In this document: piece after piece, positions 1 to 5,680 of the stretch
How positions within the stretch are numbered: position 1 is the stretch's first letter
How the letters are laid out: every line of letters starts with the position of its first letter
Source: DASXRC01 sp036506795
GTDB lineage: Bacteria > Actinomycetota > Actinomycetes > Mycobacteriales > Micromonosporaceae
Assembly: GCA_036506795.1 (NCBI GenBank)
Contig: DASXRC010000112.1
Location: 1 to 15,573, forward strand
Length of the DNA: 15,573 nt
Direction of reading: 5' to 3'
Position numbers and translations under genes: made by a program
The notes under the pieces: model-generated
The model's database searches: none
What the model saw: only the letters and a program-made list of their open reading frames with translations
What the model was told of the DNA's origin: nothing

Positions 1-804
1 GGGCACGACGTGCGGCGCGAGCCCGATCGGGTACGCCGCGTCATCGGCGTCGTTGCCCAGAACTCGGGCGCCGACCCGGTCGCGACCGGCCGGGACAACC
101 TCTTGCTGCAGGGCCGGCTCTACGGCATGCGCGGCGGCCCTCTCCGACGTCGCGCCGACGAGCTGCTCGAAAGGTTCGATCTCGCCGATGCGGCCAGGCG
201 CCCCGTGCGTGGGTACTCCGGCGGGATGCGACGCCGGCTCGACGTCGCACTCGGCCTCATCCACCGGCCGGAGGTGCTGTTCCTCGACGAGCCGACCACC
301 GGCCTCGACCCGGAGGCCCGCGCCGCGATGTGGGATGAGATCGGCCGGCTCGCCGGCGACGAGTCCCTCGCCATCCTGATCACCACCCACTACCTCGACG
401 AGGCGGACCGACTCGCCGATCGACTGGCCATTGTGGACCACGGTCGAATCGTCGTGTCGGGCACCCCGGACGAGCTGAAGGGCGAGATGCACGGCGACGC
501 CATCCACATCGAGCTGCGAGGCGCCGCGGACGAGCGCGCGGTGGGGTACGTCATGGGCGACCTCTTCGGCGTACGCGATGTGTCGCTGGATGGGCGGCGG
601 CTGAGCGCCCGGGCCGACGACGGCGCCGCAGCCGTACCCGCGGCCCTGGCCGCCCTCGACCAGGCCGGCGTGGCCGTCGCCTCGGTGACGGTCGCCCGAC
701 CGTCGCTGGATGACGTCTATCTGCGGTACGCGGGCCGTCGCTTCGCCGAGGCTGAGACCGCCTCGGACACCCTGGTCACCACGAGCGCGGGAGGTGCGCG
801 ATGA
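1..804 (+). CDS. DrrA-type ABC exporter ATP-binding subunit, 5' end missing
   Basis: ATPase of an ABC-2 exporter of the daunorubicin-resistance (DrrA) type, which hydrolyses ATP at the inner membrane face to drive its permease partner. The frame is open to base 1 and the N-terminus with the Walker A loop lies outside the window. A GTG at 10 is in frame but sits just before the Q-loop, so it is not the true start. Visible in order: Q-loop (VVAQN, about 49-63), ABC signature GYSGGMRRR (211 onward), Walker B LFLDEPTTGLDP (277 onward), and the switch histidine in ITTHYLDEADR (His codon 388-390). The C-terminal region after about 480 matches the DrrA accessory domain, ending with the typical 'PSLDDVYLRYAGR' type motif. 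It overlaps the permease gene by 4 bp (ATGA), indicating translational coupling. The substrate cannot be read from the sequence: drug, lipid and polyketide exporters share this architecture. Confidence 0.95.
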   Translation, partial: GHDVRREPDRVRRVIGVVAQNSGADPVATGRDNLLLQGRLYGMRGGPLRRRADELLERFDLADAARRPVRGYSGGMRRRLDVALGLIHRPEVLFLDEPTTGLDPEARAAMWDEIGRLAGDESLAILITTHYLDEADRLADRLAIVDHGRIVVSGTPDELKGEMHGDAIHIELRGAADERAVGYVMGDLFGVRDVSLDGRRLSARADDGAAAVPAALAALDQAGVAVASVTVARPSLDDVYLRYAGRRFAEAETASDTLVTTSAGGAR

Positions 805-1634
805 GCACGGTTGTCGCTCCAGCGAGCACGAGGAGTGAGCGAAGCGAGCCCCGCAGTCGCGAGCGACTGCTGGCACAGACCTGGTGGATGACGCAACGGC
901 GACTGCAGACGTTCGTACGCCAGCCCGCGTTCCTCGGCATCACGCTAATCCAGCCGGCGATCTGGCTGTTCCTCTTCGGCGCCCTGTTCCGCAAGGTGGT
1001 AGAGCTGCCGGGCTTCGGGGCGTCGTCGTACCTCGACTACCTCGTGCCCGGCGTGGTCGTCATGAACGCGATGGCGGCGAACATGTGGGCCGGGATGACG
1101 ATGCTCGAGGAGATCGACCGCGGCACGCTCAACCGGTTCCTCGTGAGCCCGGTCCGGCGCGGCGCCATCATGAACGCCAACGTGATCGAGCAGGGCATCA
1201 GCACCACGATCCAGTCGGTCATCATCGTGCTGCTGGGTCTACTCGGCGGTGCGGCGTACCCCGGTGGCCCGCTCGGCGTGCTCGTTCTGGTCGCCGCGGC
1301 GGTGTTGCTGGGCACCATCTTCAGCGCGCTGTCCAACGCCTTCGGAATGCTGGTACGCCAGCGGGAAAGCATCATCGGGCTGTACACGTTCCTGATGCTG
1401 CCGCTGACGTTCCTGTCCTCCGCGTTCATGGCCAAGAACCTTATGCCCGGCTGGATGCAGGGCATCGCGAGCGCCAACCCCGTCAACTGGGCCTTGGATG
1501 CCGCTCGCGGCGCACTCAACGGCGAGCGGGACTGGTCCGACGTGCTCGTCCCGGGCGGTCTGCTCCTCGCCGCGGCGGTGGCGATGGTCGGGCTGTCCAC
1601 GCGTACGTTCCGGGCGTACCAGAAGTCTGTCTGA
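801..1634 (+). CDS. DrrB-type ABC-2 exporter permease
   Basis: Membrane subunit of the same exporter, 277 residues, ABC2_membrane family. About six hydrophobic segments are visible, the first around residues 44-62. The family motif 'FLVSPVRRGAI' lies between the second and third segments, and 'ANPVNWALDAARGAL' precedes the last. The ATG at 801 overlaps the ATPase stop, which supports this start. Residues about 10-24 (SERSEPRSRE) are low-complexity, charged and unlike the family; they are encoded by a repeat-like stretch at 829-870. ATG 888 (residue 30), just before the conserved part, is a possible alternative start. The gene is followed by a strong hairpin, so the pair forms the end of an operon that begins left of the window. 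Confidence 0.93.
   Translation: MSTVVAPASTRSERSEPRSRERLLAQTWWMTQRRLQTFVRQPAFLGITLIQPAIWLFLFGALFRKVVELPGFGASSYLDYLVPGVVVMNAMAANMWAGMTMLEEIDRGTLNRFLVSPVRRGAIMNANVIEQGISTTIQSVIIVLLGLLGGAAYPGGPLGVLVLVAAAVLLGTIFSALSNAFGMLVRQRESIIGLYTFLMLPLTFLSSAFMAKNLMPGWMQGIASANPVNWALDAARGALNGERDWSDVLVPGGLLLAAAVAMVGLSTRTFRAYQKSV
829..870 (+). repeat. REP-like GC-rich element inside the permease N-terminal coding region
   Basis: The stretch contains the reiterated strings GAGTGAGCGAAGCGAGC and CCCCGCAGTCGCGAGC. It ends in a perfect inverted repeat: GCAGTCG (853-859), a 4-nt loop, and CGACTGC (864-870). From memory, strings of this kind (GAGCGAAGCGAGCCCCGC) recur as dispersed repeats in Micromonosporaceae; I could not search for them. 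Here the element is in frame and translated. Only one copy is visible in this window. Confidence 0.45.
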
Positions 1635-1643
1635 CGTGGTTCC

Positions 1644-1676
1644 CGAGGCCGGGCCGCAGCGCTCGGCCCGGCCTCG
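1644..1676 (+). terminator. GC-rich hairpin terminator after the ABC exporter pair
   Basis: A perfect 13-bp stem (CGAGGCCGGGCCG, 1644-1656, with CGGCCCGGCCTCG, 1664-1676) and a 7-nt loop start 10 nt after the permease stop. There is no downstream T run, as is common for actinobacterial terminators. The position between two complete genes supports a terminator role. Confidence 0.75.
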
Positions 1677-1728
1677 ACGCTGCGCCGCGACCTGACCCAA
1701 CGTCGCACCCGGCTGACACACTGAGCGG

Positions 1729-2922
1729 GTGACGAAGGGCTCGTTGAAGATCGACGCCAACCAGCGGCGGGCGCGACTGGCGCGGCGTCACCTTCTGGCC
1801 GACGGCGGCCCAGGCGCCGACCCGGACGAGGTCGCCCGCTCCCTCGTTGCCCTGCACGCCACCGACCCGGCAACGGTCTACCTTGCCGCCGCCGCCCGGC
1901 TCGCCTCGCCGAAGGTCGACCAGATCGGACACGCGTTGTACGAACGTCGGTCGCTGATCCGAATGCTCGGCATGCGCCGCACGATGTTCGTCCTCCCCGT
2001 CGAGGTCGCGCCCGCGGTCCAGGCGGCGTGCACGGCCGCCGTCGCGGTCGCCGAGCGCAAACGTCTGCTCGACCACCTGCGGCAGGCCGGGGTCGGCGGC
2101 GACGGTGACTGGCTCGCCGACGTCGAGCGCGCCACGGTCGCCGCGCTCGCCAGGCGAGGGAGCGCAACCGCCGCGGAGCTCGCCGCCGACGAGCCACGCC
2201 TGCGTACGCAGCTGTTGATGGCGGAGGGCAAGAGCTACCAGGCGGTTCAGAACATCACGACCCGGGTGTTGATGCTGCTCTCCGCGGACGGTCACATCGT
2301 GCGCGGCCGCCCCCGCGGCTCGTGGATCAGCAGCCAGTACTACTGGTCACCCATCCAGGAGTGGCTGCCGGCCGGCCTGCCAGCGCTCGACGCGGCGACA
2401 GCCCGGGTGGAGCTGGCCCGTCGGTGGCTCGCGCGGTACGGCCCCGGCACGGCGGCCGACCTCAAGTGGTGGACGGGGTGGACGATGACGCAGACGCGGG
2501 CGACACTGTCCAAGCTGGACACCGTGCCGGTCGACCTCGACGGCGCCCCAGGCGTGGTGCTGACCGACGACGCGGAGCCGGTGGCCGAGCCCGGGCCGTG
2601 GGTGGCGCTGCTGCCGGCCCTCGACCCGACCGTCATGGGTTGGGTCGCGCGCGACTGGTACCTCGGCGAGCATGGCCCCGTGCTCTTCGACCGATCGGGC
2701 AACCCGGGGCCGACCGTCTGGTGCGACGGTCGGATCGTCGGTGGTTGGGCGCAGCGCCCGGACGGGCACGTCGTCGTCCGGCTGTTCCAGGATGTCGGCC
2801 GGTGGGCCACCATCGCGATCGACGACGCGGCCGCGAGCCTGACCGACTGGCTAGGTCCGGTCCGCGTAACGCCACGGTTCCGTACGCCGCTCGAGCGTGA
2901 GTTGTCCGGCGTCGCCGGTTAG
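1729..2922 (+). CDS. Winged-helix DNA-binding protein of the AlkZ/YcaQ-like (HTH_42) superfamily
   Basis: A 397-residue protein resembling the HTH_42 superfamily. Characterised members are DNA glycosylases that unhook interstrand crosslinks or protect antibiotic producers from their own genotoxins (AlkZ, YcaQ). Family hallmarks: the N-terminal 'SLVALHATDPATVYL' helix region (residues 38-52), 'LIRMLGMRRTMFVLP', 'TAADLKWWTGW' in the middle, and the C-terminal 'DRSGNPGPTVWCDGRIVGGW' beta region. In known glycosylases the N-terminal region carries a catalytic Gln-x-Gln or Gln-x-Asp; here the aligned positions read His43-Ala-Thr45. Glycosylase activity is therefore uncertain. The start is GTG with no Shine-Dalgarno; CACACT (1717-1722) lies 6 nt upstream and could be the -10 of a leaderless transcript. 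The gene stands alone, and its stop overlaps the convergent neighbour's stop. Confidence 0.82.
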   Translation: MTKGSLKIDANQRRARLARRHLLADGGPGADPDEVARSLVALHATDPATVYLAAAARLASPKVDQIGHALYERRSLIRMLGMRRTMFVLPVEVAPAVQAACTAAVAVAERKRLLDHLRQAGVGGDGDWLADVERATVAALARRGSATAAELAADEPRLRTQLLMAEGKSYQAVQNITTRVLMLLSADGHIVRGRPRGSWISSQYYWSPIQEWLPAGLPALDAATARVELARRWLARYGPGTAADLKWWTGWTMTQTRATLSKLDTVPVDLDGAPGVVLTDDAEPVAEPGPWVALLPALDPTVMGWVARDWYLGEHGPVLFDRSGNPGPTVWCDGRIVGGWAQRPDGHVVVRLFQDVGRWATIAIDDAAASLTDWLGPVRVTPRFRTPLERELSGVAG

Positions 2923-3893
2923 CCGACCACCCCGCCTCGGCCGATCGCCTCGCCGGCGCGGTGCTCGGCGAGAATGTCGCCTCCGAAGTCGCCGGCCGGT
3001 CGGCGCAGCACCGTGTGGGCGTGGTTGCCGTCGTCCGAGGTGTTGTCGTACTCGATGAGCAGGTCCGGTGCCTGTAGCCGGTAGTAGTGGCGGCCGCCCG
3101 GCACGAGCGGGCCGGCCCACGCGAAGTGGAGCGCTCCGCGGTCGATCCGATCGGACTCGGCCACGGCGAGCGCCGGCGGCAACCGGTCCAAGTAGAGCGC
3201 GAGCAGGTGGTCCAGCACCGCGCGCGCGGTCGGGTTGAGCTCGCCACCGGGCACGCCGGGCGGCTCCAGGCCAACCGGCGCGTACGGCAGCACCGAGCTG
3301 CGGATGTCCTGCGGCGCCTGATCGTCCACAATGGCCCGTTGCCGGCCCGTCGAGCTCATCGCGTCGAGCAGCTCCCGGGCCAGGTCCTCCTCCTGGGCCA
3401 GCGGACGAAGCACAGGCCGACCGGCGTAGCTGACCCGCGCGGGGTTGGCGCCGAGGAACACCGGCGTCGGCGACACCCGGTCGCCGACGACGGTCATGGT
3501 GACGGAGAGGTGGTGCCCCTCGAACCGCCACGTCCACGGCGCATCACCGGCCGGGTCGCCAAACACCACGACCCAGTAGTCCCCGCTGTGCCGCCCGCGG
3601 GCCCAGCCTTCGCGCCGGTCCAGCACCTCCTCGAGGGCCACCACGGCCATCGCCTGGGCGTACGCGTGTGGGCTCAACCCGGTCGCGAGCAGTCGGTGCG
3701 CGGCCTTCCGGGCGGCGACGTCCAGGTCGGCCAGCGGTACGCCAGGGCGCGGTCGTGGACGGTACTCGATCCGCCGGCGCGTCTCCTCGTCGGGGAACGG
3801 CCGGCGGGCGGCTGCCGTCGCGGCGTCGTCCAGGCTGGCGAGCAGTCGCTGCGCCGCGTCGCGCATGGCGGCGGCCGTGTCGGAGGCGTCCAC
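2919..3893 (-). CDS. DUF3500 family protein
   Basis: A 324-residue protein that I recognise as a DUF3500 member; the biochemical role is unknown. Supporting blocks are 'YWVVVFGDPAGDAPWTWRFEGHHLSVTMTVVG' in the middle, followed by 'TPVFLGANPARV', and near the C-terminus 'FAWAGPLVPGGRHYYRLQAPDLLIEYDNT' with 'GNHAHTVLRRP-DFGGDIL'. The many His, Trp and Asp residues in these blocks are the conserved core of the family. No signal peptide or membrane segment is visible, so it should be cytoplasmic. The start is GTG at 3893-3891; an in-frame ATG lies at residue 10. TATACC on the minus strand (3905-3900) lies 6 nt before the GTG. The adjoining GGAGGG is too close to the GTG to act as a ribosome site for it. 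The TAA stop overlaps the TAG of the convergent winged-helix gene. Confidence 0.85.
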   Translation of the reverse strand: MDASDTAAAMRDAAQRLLASLDDAATAAARRPFPDEETRRRIEYRPRPRPGVPLADLDVAARKAAHRLLATGLSPHAYAQAMAVVALEEVLDRREGWARGRHSGDYWVVVFGDPAGDAPWTWRFEGHHLSVTMTVVGDRVSPTPVFLGANPARVSYAGRPVLRPLAQEEDLARELLDAMSSTGRQRAIVDDQAPQDIRSSVLPYAPVGLEPPGVPGGELNPTARAVLDHLLALYLDRLPPALAVAESDRIDRGALHFAWAGPLVPGGRHYYRLQAPDLLIEYDNTSDDGNHAHTVLRRPAGDFGGDILAEHRAGEAIGRGGVVG

Positions 3894-3899
3894 CCCTCC

Positions 3900-3905
3900 G
3901 GTATA
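3900..3905 (-). promoter_or_regulatory. Putative -10 box of a leaderless DUF3500 transcript
   Basis: On the minus strand TATACC is followed by six bases and then the GTG start codon. This is the spacing expected when transcription starts at the first base of the start codon. The sixth base is C, not the usual T, and no convincing -35 box is seen, so the call is tentative. Confidence 0.4.
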
Positions 3906-3931
3906 CCCGACCGCGCCTCACACCGAGCCAT

Positions 3932-4045
3932 CCGTCGATCAAGGGATGGCCCGTCGATCATGGAGCTGTTGTCGTGGATCAGAGATCAACTAGCGACAAC
4001 AACCCCATGATCGACGCAGCAGGCCATGATCGACGCAGCAGGCCA
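3932..4045. repeat. Mirrored 19-bp-phased GATCGACG repeat with a large inverted repeat
   Basis: Two CGTCGATCA copies (3933-3941 and 3952-3960) are 19 bp apart. Two TGATCGACG copies (4008-4016 and 4027-4035), their reverse complement, are also 19 bp apart. The inner copies belong to an imperfect inverted repeat with 23-bp arms (3952-3974 and 3994-4016, 21 of 23 pairs matching) around a 19-nt loop. The right half is a perfect tandem of the 19-mer CCATGATCGACGCAGCAGG (4005-4023, 4024-4042) plus the start of a third copy. It lies just after the lacI stop (minus strand) and 39 bp upstream of the DUF3500 start. It could act as the lacI terminator, a protein-binding array, or a non-autonomous dispersed repeat. 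Confidence 0.8.
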
Positions 4046-4049
4046 GGCG

Positions 4050-5054
4050 TCAGGCGGCCGGCGGGGCGGGCGCCGTCGACCCGCGGACCACCAGCTCGGG
4101 CTCGAAGAACAGCTCGTCGGCCGGGACCTCCACGTCGTCCATCTGCCTGACGAGCAGATCCACCGCCGCCTGGCCCATCGCCTCGATCGGCTGCCGGACG
4201 GTGGTCAGAGGCGGGTCCGTGCACATCATGAACGCGGAGTCGTCGTACCCGACGACGGACACATCCTGCGGCACGCGTCTCCCGAGCCGGCGCACGGCCC
4301 GGATGGCACCGAGCGCGAGAACGTCGCTGGCGCAGATGATGCCCGTCGCGCCCCGCTCCACGAGCTTGGCTGCCGCGATCCGTGCGCCCTCCATGGAGAA
4401 GCTGGAGCGCTCCACGACATCTGCCGCACCGGCCTCGGCCGCGGCACGAGCCAGCGCGTCGACCTTGCGCTGCGACGGGACGTGGCCCTCCGGCCCCACG
4501 AGCGCCCCGACCCGCCGGTGCCCGAGCGACGCCAGGTGCCCGAACGCCTGCTCGGCCGCGACCGCGTCGTCTGCGGAGACCCGTGGATAGCCGAGGTCGT
4601 CGACGCCGGCGTTGACCAGCACGGCCGGCAGCTTGCGGTCGCGCAGCGTGCGGTAGTGCTCATGCTTGGCGTCCGCGAAGGAGTACTGTCCGCCCGCGAA
4701 GATGACGCCGGAGACCTGGTGCTCGAGCAGCATGTCGAGATACTCGCTCTCCGAGACGCCGCCGATGGTGCGGGCGCACAGGGCCGGCGTGAAGCCGCGC
4801 TGGACGAGCGCGCCGGTGACCACCTCGGCGAACGCCGGAAAGATGGGGTTCTGCAACTCGGGCAGCACGAGCCCGACCAGCCGGGCACGCTCGCCCCGCA
4901 GCTTGGTGGGGCGCTCGTAGCCCAGCACATCGAGCGCGGTGAGCACGGCCGTCCGGGTGGCCTCGGACACCCCACCGCGGCCGTTGAGCACGCGGCTCAC
5001 CGTGGCCTCGCTGACTCCGGCCTTTTTCGCCACCTCGGTGAGACGTCGCGTCAT
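4050..5054 (-). CDS. LacI/GalR family transcriptional regulator
   Basis: A 334-residue sugar-type repressor. The N-terminal helix-turn-helix reads LTEVAKKAGVSEATVSRVLNG (residues 5-25), followed by the hinge region 'TRTAVLTALDVLGYERPTKLRG' up to residue 54. The periplasmic-binding-protein fold starts at 'RLVGLVLPELQNPIFPAFAEVV' and contains 'VSGVIFAGG', 'LPAVLVNAG' and the C-terminal 'PPLTTVRQPIEAMGQAAVDLL' block typical of full-length members. From memory it resembles the Streptomyces maltose regulator MalR/Reg1, but no sugar operon lies nearby, so I give no symbol. The ATG start has TACTAT 7 nt upstream on the minus strand, suggesting a leaderless mRNA. A GCAAGAAC repeat lies just upstream of that box, which would suit autoregulation. 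The gene is divergent from the SRPBCC gene. Confidence 0.95.
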   Translation of the reverse strand: MTRRLTEVAKKAGVSEATVSRVLNGRGGVSEATRTAVLTALDVLGYERPTKLRGERARLVGLVLPELQNPIFPAFAEVVTGALVQRGFTPALCARTIGGVSESEYLDMLLEHQVSGVIFAGGQYSFADAKHEHYRTLRDRKLPAVLVNAGVDDLGYPRVSADDAVAAEQAFGHLASLGHRRVGALVGPEGHVPSQRKVDALARAAAEAGAADVVERSSFSMEGARIAAAKLVERGATGIICASDVLALGAIRAVRRLGRRVPQDVSVVGYDDSAFMMCTDPPLTTVRQPIEAMGQAAVDLLVRQMDDVEVPADELFFEPELVVRGSTAPAPPAA

Positions 5055-5061
5055 GGCGGCA

Positions 5062-5067
5062 ATAGTA
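5062..5067 (-). promoter_or_regulatory. Putative -10 box of leaderless lacI-family gene
   Basis: TACTAT on the minus strand matches TANNNT and is separated by 7 nt from the ATG at 5054. No Shine-Dalgarno sequence is present in those 7 nt. The -35 region is unclear; TTGACG (minus strand of 5089-5094) is 21 bp away, longer than usual. Confidence 0.55.
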
Positions 5068-5138
5068 GAGCAGCTGTTTGCAAGAACGCGTCAACCGGTC
5101 GGCGGATCGCGCAAGAACTCAACCAGAAGTCGTTACGG

Positions 5139-5168
5139 TTGACAGGTGACTAAATGGTCACCTATTCT
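5139..5168 (+). promoter_or_regulatory. SRPBCC gene promoter, TTGACA-N18-TATTCT
   Basis: A perfect -35 hexamer TTGACA (5139-5144) is followed by an 18-bp spacer and TATTCT (5163-5168), which matches the -10 consensus at 4 of 6 positions. The expected transcription start is near 5175, leaving a leader of about 25 nt with a strong ribosome site. This is the best consensus promoter in the window. Confidence 0.7.
5144..5163. promoter_or_regulatory. Perfect palindromic operator between -35 and -10
   Basis: AGGTGAC (5144-5150), six bases TAAATG, then GTCACCT (5157-5163) form a perfect 7-bp-arm inverted repeat. It fills the spacer of the SRPBCC promoter. A dimeric repressor bound here would block RNA polymerase. 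SRPBCC genes of this type are often paired with ArsR-family repressors, but no ArsR gene is adjacent here. Confidence 0.65.
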
Positions 5169-5190
5169 CGAGCGCAAGAACAAGTCAACC

Positions 5191-5197
5191 GGAGGGG
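5191..5197 (+). promoter_or_regulatory. Shine-Dalgarno GGAGGGG deciding the SRPBCC start
   Basis: GGAGGGG lies 2-3 nt before the ATG at 5200 and about 11 nt before a second in-frame ATG at 5209. It rules out the longer reading from 5146, which would start inside the promoter/operator. The spacing to 5200 is short and that to 5209 slightly long, so either ATG may be used. Confidence 0.6.
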
Positions 5198-5199
5198 AC

Positions 5200-5652
5200 A
5201 TGAGCACGATGACCGCGCAGACGACGAAGGTCTTTCAGATCTTCATCCGCACCACGCCCGATCGGGTCTGGGAGGCAATCACCAGTCCGCACCACACTGC
5301 GAAATACTTCTTCGGCAGTCACGTGGACTCGACGTTCCAGCCCGGTGCGCCGATCGTCTACCACACCGCGGATCGCAGCCGGCTCGACGTCGACGGCGAG
5401 GTGCTCGAGGTCGACCCGCCACGCCGGCTCGTCACCACGTGGCGGAGCCTGTGGACGCCCGAGCTCGCCGCCGAGGAGCCGAGCCGGGTCAGCTGGGAGA
5501 TCGAGACGGCGGGCGAGGGGGTCTGCAAGCTGACCCTCACCCACGACCGGCTCGACGGCGCACCGAAGACGGCCGAGCAGATCGAGGGCTGGTCCTACAT
5601 ATTGAGCGGCATGAAGACGCTGCTCGAGACCGGTGCGCCCCTGGATGCCTGA
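5200..5652 (+). CDS. SRPBCC (AHSA1/START-like) family protein
   Basis: A 150-residue single-domain protein of the activator-of-Hsp90-ATPase-1-like branch of the SRPBCC superfamily, a helix-grip fold that binds a hydrophobic ligand. Recognisable blocks are 'VFQIFIRTTPDRVWEAITSPHHTAKYFFG' at the N-terminus, 'VDGEVLEVDPPRRLVTTWRSLW' in the middle, and 'LTLTHDRLDGAPKTAEQIEGWSYILSGMKTLLETG' as the long C-terminal helix. No signal peptide is seen. The ligand and true role are unknown; many members are annotated only as polyketide cyclase-like or AHSA1-like. It has its own promoter with an embedded palindrome and shares its upstream region with the divergent LacI-family gene. The purC start lies 28 bp downstream, but purC seems to have its own -10 box. 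Confidence 0.88.
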   Translation: MSTMTAQTTKVFQIFIRTTPDRVWEAITSPHHTAKYFFGSHVDSTFQPGAPIVYHTADRSRLDVDGEVLEVDPPRRLVTTWRSLWTPELAAEEPSRVSWEIETAGEGVCKLTLTHDRLDGAPKTAEQIEGWSYILSGMKTLLETGAPLDA

Positions 5653-5668
5653 GGTGCGGACGCCCCGC

Positions 5669-5674
5669 TAACCT
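5669..5674 (+). promoter_or_regulatory. Putative -10 box of leaderless purC
   Basis: TAACCT matches TANNNT and ends 6 nt before the GTG start at 5681. The intervening bases GCCGCC contain no Shine-Dalgarno. A clear -35 hexamer is not visible. Confidence 0.5.
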
Positions 5675-5680
5675 GCCGCC

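Larger units (their letters stand above)
5080..5192 (+). promoter_or_regulatory. Three phased GCAAGAAC / TCAACC direct repeats, putative regulator sites
   Basis: GCAAGAAC occurs at 5080-5087, 5111-5118 and 5174-5181. Each copy is followed by TCAACC after 3, 0 and 3 nt. The first and third copies agree at 17 of 19 positions over GCAAGAACnnnTCAACCGG. Start-to-start distances are 31 and 63 bp, close to 3 and 6 turns of B-DNA, so the copies lie on nearly the same helix face. GGTTGAC, the reverse complement of GTCAACC, occurs at 5137-5143. Copy 1 lies just upstream of the lacI -10 box; copy 3 lies between the SRPBCC promoter and its start codon. The LacI-family protein encoded next door is the obvious candidate binder, but this is inference. 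Confidence 0.6.

Noticed and set aside
1037..2197. Minus-strand open frame spanning the permease and winged-helix genes
   Set aside because: It crosses two genes and a terminator hairpin, and is an Arg-rich shadow without a start signal.
1..2922. Antibiotic self-resistance island (DrrAB exporter plus AlkZ-like protein)
   Set aside because: It is tempting, but there are no biosynthetic genes, the pair is separated by a terminator, and the AlkZ-like catalytic motif is not conserved.
5146..5199. Longer SRPBCC start at 5146
   Set aside because: It would begin inside the operator palindrome and upstream of the predicted transcription start; GGAGGGG supports 5200.
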